This document shows, one piece after another, positions 1-5,276 of a DNA stretch of 5,541 bases. The stretch comes from Thermoplasmata archaeon. Lineage in GTDB: Archaea; Thermoplasmatota; E2; UBA9212. Numbering within the stretch: the first letter of the stretch is position 1; every line of letters starts with the position of its first letter. The notes under the pieces were generated by a model. It was not told where the DNA came from. It did not search any database and worked only from the letters and a program-made list of their open reading frames with translations. The stretch lies in NCBI GenBank assembly GCA_013329495.1, contig DUKC01000100.1, positions 1-5,541 on the forward strand, given 5' to 3'. The position numbers and the translations under genes were made by a program.

Positions 1-55
1 TATTCTTCCAGTAAGTTTTAATAATACGTAAGAATTTTTACTCTGCCACTAACTG

Positions 56-61
56 TTATAT
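56..61 (+). promoter_or_regulatory. Candidate TATA box of the DUF2238-like membrane protein gene
   Basis: TTATAT lies about 40 bases before the SD site of the downstream gene. That spacing would give a short leader of roughly 20-25 bases containing the AGGTG ribosome binding site. The surrounding DNA is AT-rich and no clear BRE is visible, so the assignment rests on spacing only. Confidence 0.35.
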
Positions 62-112
62 CAAATAAAATTCAAAACTTGGGTGTGTTTGACAGGGCAA
101 AGGTGTCTAAAA

Positions 113-715
113 ATGCTGAAGAAAAAATTTGAAAATTATTTGTATTACGCACTGCCAGCTATAGCCCTCTATTTCTTGCTCCACAGTCTTTACATAAAGG
201 ATTACAACTACACTACATTCGCATTGCTTGCCTTCGTACCGACATTGGTGCCATTCGCGTTAAAAAGAAAATTTAAAATGAACTTGCCATGGTTGGTCAC
301 CCTCTTTATAGCGGTTGCATTTTTGTTCCATGTGGTTGGTAACGTGTTTGGCTACAATCGCCTTTTTTACCCGGTATACGATAAGATAGCACACCTCATA
401 TCATCGATGGCGATAGCGATTCTTGCCTTTTTTTCTGCAATCATTTTGGACAGATATGCAATCATAAAAATGGACAGCCGCGCAATACTTCTTTCTGTCA
501 TAAATCTTACAATGATTTTGGGCATATTTTGGGAAATTGGCGAATTTTTATCTGATCATTTTTTAGGAATGCAAACGCAACTTTCTTCTACCGATACTGC
601 ATGGGATCTAATCTTTGATTTAGTTGGCTGTTCTACTGTTGGGGCCATTGGGTACATTTACCTTAAGAAGAAACCAAAAGAAGATCTTTTTATGGATTTT
701 CTTAGCAAAAGTTGA
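113..715 (+). CDS. DUF2238/YjdF-like six-helix membrane protein
   Basis: The product is a predicted integral membrane protein of 200 residues; its biochemical function is unknown. Hydrophobic segments fall near residues 10-25, 35-50, 59-80, 95-112, 125-146 and 164-184, with lysine-rich termini. Polar residues sit inside or beside the membrane segments: YDKIAH (D90, H94), FWEIGEF (E141, E144) and DTAWDLIFDLVG (D161, D165, G172). This Asp-His / Glu-x-x-Glu / Asp-Thr-x-x-Asp pattern and the length match the DUF2238 (YjdF-like) family as I remember it. I chose the ATG at 113 because AGGTG at 101-105 precedes it by seven bases. An upstream GTG at 83 would add ten unlikely residues (MCLTGQRCLK) and would place that SD inside the gene. 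It is the only confident plus-strand gene, and nothing here links it functionally to the others. Its DNA is more AT-rich than the psmB-aCPSF1 region. Confidence 0.8.
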   Translation: MLKKKFENYLYYALPAIALYFLLHSLYIKDYNYTTFALLAFVPTLVPFALKRKFKMNLPWLVTLFIAVAFLFHVVGNVFGYNRLFYPVYDKIAHLISSMAIAILAFFSAIILDRYAIIKMDSRAILLSVINLTMILGIFWEIGEFLSDHFLGMQTQLSSTDTAWDLIFDLVGCSTVGAIGYIYLKKKPKEDLFMDFLSKS

Positions 716-719
716 TTTC

Positions 720-736
720 CAATCAAAAATTGATTG
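720..736 (+). terminator. Short perfect palindrome after the membrane protein gene
   Basis: CAATCAA, a three-base AAA loop and TTGATTG form a seven-pair stem starting five bases after the TGA stop. It is AT-rich and has no U-run behind it. It may help end or protect the mRNA, but it is not a textbook archaeal U-tract terminator. Confidence 0.25.
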
Positions 737-946
737 ACCTTATTGATTCTTAGCTTATCTCCTTAACTTAATGGTATCAAAGTAACACGCAAAAAAAGAG
801 GGAAATAATGTCATCTATGACCATTGGCGACAAATTAACAAGCTCAAGATTATTTTGTACCTCATTTTCATATGCACCCACTCTTGAATGCTTTTAAGCA
901 TTATCTTTGAACATCAATAAAACATAATTTCCGGAGAAAAATCCTC

Positions 947-970
947 TGAAAAAGTAAAATAAGTAAAAAC
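947..970 (-). terminator. Candidate U-rich terminator of the winged-helix gene
   Basis: Read on the minus strand, this segment is a series of T-runs broken by single purines or AC (GTTTTTAC, TATTTTAC, TTTTTC). It lies about 60 bases beyond the TAG stop of the winged-helix gene. Archaeal termination, intrinsic or aCPSF1-dependent, relies on such U-rich tracts, so this is a reasonable 3' end. No RNA evidence is available here. Confidence 0.4.
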
Positions 971-1030
971 AATCACTTCAATCTAAGAATAATCAGCTCT
1001 TAGACCACATTCCCAATACACCGCATATGG

Positions 1031-1264
1031 CTACACCCTTTTTTCATTTGTAAAAGAGATCTTCTCACCCTTTTTGGTCAAGGATAATCTACCTTCTTTT
1101 TCGTCAATCACGCCTCCTTTAATAAGATCATCGACAGCAGTTTCGACCGACCTTTTAATTAAATGACATTTCTTTGCGATTTGATCGATGTCCCCCACTC
1201 CTGCCTGTATCTCTCTAAAAACCATTCTTCTTACCTTGTTTGATACGATAAATCCTTCTTCCAC
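1031..1264 (-). CDS. Small winged-helix DNA-binding protein
   Basis: The product is a 77-residue protein that looks like a single winged helix-turn-helix domain, so it is probably a DNA-binding transcriptional regulator. Helix 1 covers about residues 8-21, helix 2 about 25-34 (DIDQIAKKCHL) and the recognition helix about 37-50 (KRSVETAVDDLIKGG). A beta-hairpin wing follows at about 52-64, ending in LTKKGEKI, the usual final strand and turn of wHTH proteins. The start is GTG at 1262-1264, supported by a strong SD (GAGGTGA, 1271-1277) with a six-base spacer. It runs in the same direction as the HTH, MBL, aCPSF1 and psmB genes. About 170 bases holding an IS605-like hairpin separate it from them, and it has its own possible TATA box, so it is probably a separate transcript. 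I cannot name its target or ligand. Small stand-alone wHTH proteins of this type occur in several euryarchaea. Confidence 0.8.
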   Translation of the reverse strand: MEEGFIVSNKVRRMVFREIQAGVGDIDQIAKKCHLIKRSVETAVDDLIKGGVIDEKEGRLSLTKKGEKISFTNEKRV

Positions 1265-1270
1265 CGCTAT

Positions 1271-1277
1271 TCACCTC
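1271..1277 (-). promoter_or_regulatory. Strong Shine-Dalgarno site deciding the GTG start
   Basis: GAGGTGA on the minus strand is placed six bases before the GTG of the winged-helix gene. It is the best SD site in the window and shows that the non-ATG start is real. Confidence 0.8.
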
Positions 1278-1312
1278 TTTTTTATTATCTAGGTAGAACA
1301 ATCGTTTAGTTC

Positions 1313-1320
1313 TTTTAAAA
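1313..1320 (-). promoter_or_regulatory. Candidate TATA box of the winged-helix gene
   Basis: TTTTAAAA is centred about 52 bases before the GTG start. With an initiation distance of about 26 bases, the leader would be about 26 bases and would include the SD. The sequence is self-complementary in an AT-rich stretch, so direction and function are inferred. Confidence 0.35.
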
Positions 1321-1344
1321 TGTTTTTCATGTCTAAGCGCTTTT

Positions 1345-1392
1345 TTACAGCAACACCTCGCAGAAAGCCAACGGCTTTAGTCATTGGATGAA
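1345..1392 (+). mobile_element. Isolated IS200/IS605-like right-end hairpin, copy 1 (diverged)
   Basis: The core AGAAAGCC...GGCTTTAG...TTGGATGA has the form of the subterminal right-end hairpin of IS200/IS605 (TnpB/IS1341-type) elements. The stem arms are 1368-1375 (CCAACGGC) and 1380-1387 (GTCATTGG) with a TTTA loop; one pair is mismatched and one is a G-T wobble. It aligns without gaps to copy 2 at 5445-5492, matching about 41 of 48 bases, including a shared TTACAG at its left edge. No tnpB or tnpA reading frame adjoins it, so it is a solo relic, a non-autonomous element end or a remnant of a TnpB guide-RNA (omega RNA) locus. The similarity to IS605 ends is recalled rather than searched. 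Confidence 0.6.
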
Positions 1393-1433
1393 CAGTACTT
1401 CCGAATAAATAATTCTGGCAAGGAATCCTCTTT

Positions 1434-1904
1434 TTAAAGGAGAGAATCATCAATAGAATTTTGTAATTTTGGCTTTTTTAGCTTGGGCGGTCTAGCAAGG
1501 AACTGCTCTTTTTCTCCCTTAGGAAGTTCTACACCAAAAGTCCTTATAATTTGCCCTAGCTTACCGTAGTTAATTACTTTTGTGTGCATTTGGCCCAAAA
1601 ATGCTTTCAAGGCTTCTCTATTTTTACCCCTCCAGAAATATATGGTTTCTCCATTTACTTCTGCCCTCTGGATAGAAGGGAAATATTTCTTCAAAGTGCG
1701 ATAGGATCTATAGCCTCTTTTAGATCTTCCATATCCTTTTTCTAAAATCTCTTGAAGCAATTCTAGGGTGCTTCCTCTAATTCCTGACCATCCATGAGGA
1801 GAATTTGGGAAATCTTTTGTTAATTTGTAAACAGTTGGATAAGATATGTTTAATTCCTTTGATATCTGATATTTGGATTTTCCATCTTTTGCTTTTCTTT
1901 TTAT
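1434..1904 (-). CDS. Small HTH protein, apparently without a normal start codon
   Basis: I do not recognise a named family. The open frame runs from just after a TGA at 1911-1913 to a TAA at 1434-1436. Read from an ATA at 1902-1904 it gives 156 residues. Residues 9-32 look like a helix-turn-helix (SKYQISKELN then SYPTVYKLTKDF), suggesting DNA binding. A basic, aromatic region follows (GRSKRGYRSYRTLKKYFP, about 59-76), then a strand-turn-strand (AEVNGETIYFW), a helix (REALKAFLGQM) and a lysine- and proline-rich tail. There is no ATG, GTG or TTG before the TTG at 1758-1760, and that start would give 108 residues without the HTH. The ATA overlaps the TAA stop of the upstream MBL gene as ATAA, exactly where an ATGA overlap would be expected. 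One G-to-A change would explain it. The gene may therefore use ATA, start at the TTG, or have lost its start and be decaying, although the rest of the frame is intact. Confidence 0.6.
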   Translation of the reverse strand: MKRKAKDGKSKYQISKELNISYPTVYKLTKDFPNSPHGWSGIRGSTLELLQEILEKGYGRSKRGYRSYRTLKKYFPSIQRAEVNGETIYFWRGKNREALKAFLGQMHTKVINYGKLGQIIRTFGVELPKGEKEQFLARPPKLKKPKLQNSIDDSLL

Positions 1905-2578
1905 CCTAAGTCACAATCTCTAAGATTGACCAACGACAGTGCGATCCATTCTTTTCCATTTGCCTCCAAATAAGGCCCGTGGCCGGGATAAATGCCTTTC
2001 ACATCAAGCTCTGCTAGTTTATGTATTGATTTTTGTAGTGCCCCTCTATCTCCTCCATAAAGATCCCACCTACCCAGCCCTCCATTAGAGAAAATAAGGT
2101 CTCCACAAAAAAGGTCTCTGTTGCTCTCCACATAAAAAGAAACCGACCTCCCAGAGTGCCCAGGCGTGTAAATCACTTTAAAAATCTCTCTTCCAAATTT
2201 TATTACTTGTTGATCAACCAATTCAATTTCCACTTCAAACTGAGGTGCTTCCCCATTAAACATCCTAGCTGAGGGAATATTGCCCGTTCTCACCGCTTGG
2301 GCTAGGCCTCCGTGAGCAAAAACTTTCACTTTTCCCTTCTCTTCTTCTATCGCTTGAATCAACTTTGGGACCCCACCAATGTGGTCGAAATGCTCGTGCG
2401 TGAGAAATATTGCTCCAATGTTTCTAAGGTTCTCAATCTGTTTTATTCGGTCCAATACCCCTCTGGAATCAAACCCTGTTCCAGCATCAACCAAAACACT
2501 GAGCTCATTTTCCTTTGCATCTTTTAGTAGATATATGTTCGAATCGTATCCCCGACCACCAACTTGGAATATTTTCAT
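1901..2578 (-). CDS. MBL-fold metallo-hydrolase (glyoxalase II-like)
   Basis: This is a 225-residue metallo-beta-lactamase-fold enzyme, probably a cytoplasmic hydrolase using two zinc or iron ions. All usual metal ligands are present: THEHFDH (H61, H63, D65, H66), H141 in PGHSGRS, D160 in CGD and H200 in PGHGP. Length and ligand spacing fit the glyoxalase II-like branch (hydroxyacylglutathione hydrolase-like), but the substrate cannot be read from the sequence; archaeal members are mostly uncharacterised. It lacks the KH and beta-CASP parts of its neighbour aCPSF1, so it is unlikely to be an RNA-processing paralogue. It begins 47 bases after the aCPSF1 stop on the same strand. The ATG at 2576-2578 starts a well-formed first strand (MKIFQVGGRGYDSN). 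No good SD is seen, but TTTAAA at 2603-2608 is placed for a leaderless transcript. Its stop overlaps the presumed start of the HTH gene. Confidence 0.88.
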   Translation of the reverse strand: MKIFQVGGRGYDSNIYLLKDAKENELSVLVDAGTGFDSRGVLDRIKQIENLRNIGAIFLTHEHFDHIGGVPKLIQAIEEEKGKVKVFAHGGLAQAVRTGNIPSARMFNGEAPQFEVEIELVDQQVIKFGREIFKVIYTPGHSGRSVSFYVESNRDLFCGDLIFSNGGLGRWDLYGGDRGALQKSIHKLAELDVKGIYPGHGPYLEANGKEWIALSLVNLRDCDLG

Positions 2579-2588
2579 TCAAATTCTC

Positions 2589-2605
2589 AAACAGATAGGC
2601 TGTTT
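2589..2605 (-). other. Small hairpin between aCPSF1 and the MBL gene
   Basis: AAACAG, a five-base loop and CTGTTT form a perfect six-pair stem in the 47-base gap. It overlaps the TATA-like TTTAAA and has no U-run after it. It could mark a processing site or be chance in AT-rich DNA. Confidence 0.25.
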
Positions 2606-2608
2606 AAA
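2603..2608 (-). promoter_or_regulatory. Candidate leaderless promoter of the MBL gene
   Basis: TTTAAA on the minus strand is centred about 27 bases before the MBL ATG, preceded by purine-rich bases (AAAGA). This is the spacing expected when transcription begins at the start codon, and it would explain the absence of a convincing SD. Confidence 0.35.
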
Positions 2609-2625
2609 TCTTTAAAGGCAAACTT

Positions 2626-4527
2626 TCATTTGAATCTTATTGTTTCCAGATTCATCAGCGCCCTAGTTTCAATTCCATACTTCCGATATATGCTGGATGC
2701 AAGATCGAGGCATTTGCTTTCTTCTCCGTGGCATAAAATGATTCTTTCGGGCTTCGGCTCCATCTTCTCTACGTATCTCATGAGCTGCCCTCTATCGGAG
2801 TGTCCCGAGAAACCGTCCAGTGTCACAACTTGGAGTCTTATTGGAATGTTCTCACGCTTTATTCCTCCAAGTTGAATTTCCTCTAACCCCTGCTGGATTT
2901 TTTTTCCGAGAGTGCCTTCTGCCTGATAGCCAACAAAAATGAGTGTGTTTTCCGGATGAGGTGCCCACTCTTTTAAGTATTCCATGACAGGCCCACCGTT
3001 CAGCATGCCTGAGGTTGCTAGCACTATGGCGGGAGAGGAGGAATCTATGATTTCAACCCTCTTTTCGACAGAATCTACCCTCTCAAAGAGGGGAGAAAGG
3101 AAAGGGTTCTCATTCTTATACAGGATGCGCTGCTTAAGTTCATTGTTTAGATATTGGGGGTAAGCAGTGTGAATCGCGGTAGCCTCCCATATCATTCCAT
3201 CCAGATAAATGGGAACTTCAGGGATGATTCCGTCCCTTATCAACTGTTCCAAGACCACCATGACTTCCTGGGATCTTCCCACCGCAAAAACTGGAATCAG
3301 GATTTTCCCCTTTTTTTTCAAGCCCTGCAGAATGTCCTCCGCAAGTTGTCCGGGTGCATCTCTTCTCCTTGGTTGGAAATCTTTGTGGCTCCCATAGGTT
3401 GATTCCATTACGAGAGTCTCAATCCTTGGAAAGCGGTTTATTGTTGGGTTAAACAACCAAGTTTTCTCATACTTCATGTCTCCGGTAAAAACTATGTTGT
3501 ACAGCCCCTCTCCTATGTGGAAGTGAGCGATCGCTGAACCCAGTATATGACCCGCGTTGTGCAGGGTCAGTCTCACGTCGGGCGTGATGTCGGTTGTAAA
3601 GCCGTAATTTAAGGGGATACTGTGCTTGATAACCTCTCTGATTTCGGTCGACCCGTAGGGCGCTGTGCTACCGTTGCTTGCAGCAACTTTTAAATAATCC
3701 ATTTGAAGTAGGGTCATCAGGTCTCGGGTGGGGTAGGTACAATACACGGGACCCTTGTAGCCGTATTTATAAAGCAACGGCACGATGGCGGAGTGGTCCA
3801 GGTGTGCATGCGTTATTACCACAGCATCTAGAGAATCAAAAGGCAGGACCTCTGGCAGATTTATATAAGGAGATCCCTGACTCTCTCCCATTGCCATGCC
3901 ACAATCGATCAACACCTTGCTTACCGGGGTGCTCAGCATGGAACAAGACCTTCCTACTTCCCTAAACCCGCCCAATGCAGTCAAACGAACCCACTTCTCA
4001 TGCTCACCAACTTCTTTGTGAATTCTCTTTCCAATTTGTCTTAGAATCTGTTTCCTATCTTCCACTATTGACCTTTGGTACGCAAGAATGTCCTTGATGG
4101 TCGCGGACGGGATAGGAGGGACGGGAATGAGGTGAGGTATCCATCCTATTGATCTCTTTATCTCTTTTAACAGCTCATCTCGCTGCTCAGCCTCTACACT
4201 AATCTCCTTTACTTCTATAGTTACATCCCCGGAGGTTGGATCAAAGTATATGTTTTTGATTTTCAACTCGTCAGGGATAATTTTCTTTATCTCCCTCTCC
4301 GCTTCTTCGGGGGGTATCAGAATCGAAGGGTCTGGCCTCACTATTATGTGTTTTTGAAAAGTTTTTGCGAGCTCCTTTATGATTCGATTGTCTGAAAGTT
4401 CCTCGGTGTTGGATGTGTAGACCACCAACTGAGCTGCTTCAAACTCAATCGATGTGATCTCAATGGAAGAAGGCACCATCGCTCTTATTTTTCTTTTAAT
4501 GTCTTTTAGAATCTCTTCGGTGTTCAT
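2626..4527 (-). CDS. aCPSF1 (fttA): aCPSF1/FttA, KH-domain beta-CASP ribonuclease and transcription termination factor
   Basis: This is the archaeal homologue of CPSF73. In characterised archaea it binds U-rich RNA 3' ends, cuts the transcript and ends transcription genome-wide. The 633-residue length is normal. The N-terminal KH region covers about residues 1-145, with the family signature VRPDPSILIPPEEAE at 63-77. The MBL domain carries HAHLDH (H240, H242, D244, H245), H327 in AGHILGS and D350 in TGD. The beta-CASP part has ESTYG (E375), PVFAVGRSQE (412-421), ATSGML (504-509), FSGHSD (H576, motif B) and CHGEE (H600, motif C). The end LMNLETIRFK fits the conserved C terminus used in dimerisation. 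All catalytic ligands are intact. It follows psmB by 54 bases, an arrangement I recall in several euryarchaea. The ATG at 4525-4527 has no visible SD, and TTTTAA at 4551-4556 suggests a leaderless internal start. Confidence 0.97.
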   Translation of the reverse strand: MNTEEILKDIKRKIRAMVPSSIEITSIEFEAAQLVVYTSNTEELSDNRIIKELAKTFQKHIIVRPDPSILIPPEEAEREIKKIIPDELKIKNIYFDPTSGDVTIEVKEISVEAEQRDELLKEIKRSIGWIPHLIPVPPIPSATIKDILAYQRSIVEDRKQILRQIGKRIHKEVGEHEKWVRLTALGGFREVGRSCSMLSTPVSKVLIDCGMAMGESQGSPYINLPEVLPFDSLDAVVITHAHLDHSAIVPLLYKYGYKGPVYCTYPTRDLMTLLQMDYLKVAASNGSTAPYGSTEIREVIKHSIPLNYGFTTDITPDVRLTLHNAGHILGSAIAHFHIGEGLYNIVFTGDMKYEKTWLFNPTINRFPRIETLVMESTYGSHKDFQPRRRDAPGQLAEDILQGLKKKGKILIPVFAVGRSQEVMVVLEQLIRDGIIPEVPIYLDGMIWEATAIHTAYPQYLNNELKQRILYKNENPFLSPLFERVDSVEKRVEIIDSSSPAIVLATSGMLNGGPVMEYLKEWAPHPENTLIFVGYQAEGTLGKKIQQGLEEIQLGGIKRENIPIRLQVVTLDGFSGHSDRGQLMRYVEKMEPKPERIILCHGEESKCLDLASSIYRKYGIETRALMNLETIRFK

Positions 4528-4550
4528 TCTTTGTTTGCTTTTTAGAAATG

Positions 4551-4556
4551 TTAAAA
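4551..4556 (-). promoter_or_regulatory. Candidate leaderless promoter of aCPSF1
   Basis: TTTTAA, preceded by GATGGG as a possible purine-rich BRE, is centred about 26-27 bases before the aCPSF1 ATG. The spacing is nearly the same as at the MBL gene. Since aCPSF1 lacks an SD, a leaderless transcript separate from psmB is plausible. Confidence 0.4.
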
Positions 4557-4561
4557 CCCAT

Positions 4562-4582
4562 CAAAAAGAAATTCAAACAAAT
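4562..4582 (-). terminator. U-rich tract directly after psmB
   Basis: On the minus strand the bases overlapping and following the psmB TAA stop are T-rich (TTTGTTTG, then TTTCTTTTTG). This resembles an archaeal U-tract terminator and lies in the 54-base gap before aCPSF1. It could end part of the psmB transcripts and allow the two genes to be expressed at different levels. Confidence 0.45.
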
Positions 4583-5217
4583 TAGAGATTAAGGCGTCCC
4601 TTTCTTTCTTCGATCTCCTTTTGGAGTATAGCTTTGTATCCGTCTTTGGTTATGGTTGCAATATCTATCCCATCGCCAGAGGCTGAATCACGCTTCATGG
4701 CAGCACTAATTGCGCGAATGGTTAAATCAACTCCATCGTCGACTGACATTCCATCGACATAGTGGTCCTCGAGAACGCCAAATACGTAAGGCGAACCTGA
4801 CCCTCCTGTGGTGTATTTGTCCTCGATTGCCCCACCCGCAGCATCAAGGGCATAAACGTGTTCCCCTTCTGGGTCTAATCCAGCCAGAATGAGCTGGACA
4901 TAATAAGGCATATACTTTGTTTGATTTAGTATGTTTCCCATGAGAGTGGCTGCTCCCTTCAAGGGCATAGGCACTTTGCATCTCAATTGATAAAGTTCTG
5001 CTTCGGCTTTCAGCAAGCGAGCTAACGCCTGAACATCACCGACAAGTCCCGCAGTACTCAATGCGATGTGATCGTCTATCTTAAAAATTTTCTTTGTGAC
5101 TTTGTGGGCTATGAGAGTGCCCACCGTGGCTCTCTTTTCACTTCCAATTACCACACCATCCGCACAACTCAAAGCTACGATCGTTGTTCCAGTCCGTTTT
5201 GATTCGTTTGCATCCAT
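4582..5217 (-). CDS. psmB: 20S proteasome beta subunit (N-terminal threonine protease)
   Basis: The product is the catalytic beta subunit of the archaeal 20S proteasome. It assembles into the inner seven-membered rings and degrades unfolded proteins with the alpha subunit and the PAN or Cdc48-type ATPase. A short propeptide ends in RTG before TTIVALS, the self-cleavage site exposing the catalytic threonine. Counting that Thr as 1, Glu17 (SEK) and Lys33 (TKKI) occupy the known active-site positions, and Gly47 (TAGLVGD) is conserved. GSGSPYVFGVLED and KRDSASGDGID match the conserved region around the later active-site Gly, Asp and Ser residues. I place the start at the ATG at 5215-5217 (211 residues, 10-residue propeptide), because AGGAG at 5227-5231 is nine bases upstream of it. 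An ATG at 5224-5226 would add three residues but directly abuts that SD. The alpha subunit gene is not in the window. A well-formed promoter precedes the gene, so it probably heads the psmB-aCPSF1 group. Confidence 0.97.
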   Translation of the reverse strand: MDANESKRTGTTIVALSCADGVVIGSEKRATVGTLIAHKVTKKIFKIDDHIALSTAGLVGDVQALARLLKAEAELYQLRCKVPMPLKGAATLMGNILNQTKYMPYYVQLILAGLDPEGEHVYALDAAGGAIEDKYTTGGSGSPYVFGVLEDHYVDGMSVDDGVDLTIRAISAAMKRDSASGDGIDIATITKDGYKAILQKEIEERKGRLNL

Positions 5218-5226
5218 AAAAGACAT

Positions 5227-5231
5227 CTCCT
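5227..5231 (-). promoter_or_regulatory. Shine-Dalgarno site choosing the psmB start
   Basis: AGGAG on the minus strand touches the first possible ATG (5224-5226) with no spacer, but sits nine bases before the second ATG (5215-5217). The spacing favours the second start and the shorter propeptide. Confidence 0.65.
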
Positions 5232-5262
5232 AAAAGATAGATACGCATAATAGGAGAAGGGG

Positions 5263-5276
5263 TATATAAACCTTTC
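5263..5276 (-). promoter_or_regulatory. psmB promoter: BRE plus TATA box
   Basis: On the minus strand GAAAGG (5271-5276) is followed at once by TTTATATA (5263-5270), a near-consensus archaeal BRE/TATA pair. Transcription starting about 26 bases downstream of the box, near 5240, would leave a leader of roughly 20-25 bases containing the AGGAG site. This is the clearest promoter in the window and fits a well-expressed housekeeping gene. Confidence 0.75.

Larger units (their letters stand above)
716..1030. other. AT-rich intergenic region with no convincing gene
   Basis: This is the space between the 3' ends of the convergent membrane protein and winged-helix genes. It contains a palindrome at 720-736, another at 887-902 (AATGCTT/AAGCATT) and a T-rich stretch on the minus strand at about 947-970. 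Two tiny ORFs overlap on opposite strands. One is on the plus strand at 808-897 (29 residues, preceded by GAGGG five bases upstream). The other is on the minus strand at 777-881 (34 residues, GTG start, no SD). Neither can be called a gene from sequence alone. Confidence 0.6.

Noticed and set aside
887..902. AATGCTT/AAGCATT palindrome as an operator or terminator
   Set aside because: It is a near-complete short AT-rich palindrome without repeats elsewhere, a U-run or a nearby promoter, and is easily explained by chance.
1434..1760. The 108-residue TTG-start version of the HTH gene as the full gene
   Set aside because: The same frame continues upstream without a stop to 1910 and encodes a clear helix-turn-helix there, so the short version probably cuts the protein.
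2312..2875. Plus-strand ORFs opposite the MBL gene and the 3' end of aCPSF1
   Set aside because: They are antisense to two genes with complete catalytic motifs, show no recognisable domain and overlap one another in different frames.
3154..3965. Plus-strand ORFs opposite aCPSF1
   Set aside because: They lie wholly inside the conserved MBL/beta-CASP coding region on the other strand, and their translations are low in protein-like character.
4710..4892. Plus-strand 60-residue ORF opposite psmB
   Set aside because: It is the antisense shadow of the conserved proteasome subunit, rich in Arg, His and Pro as expected of a shadow frame.
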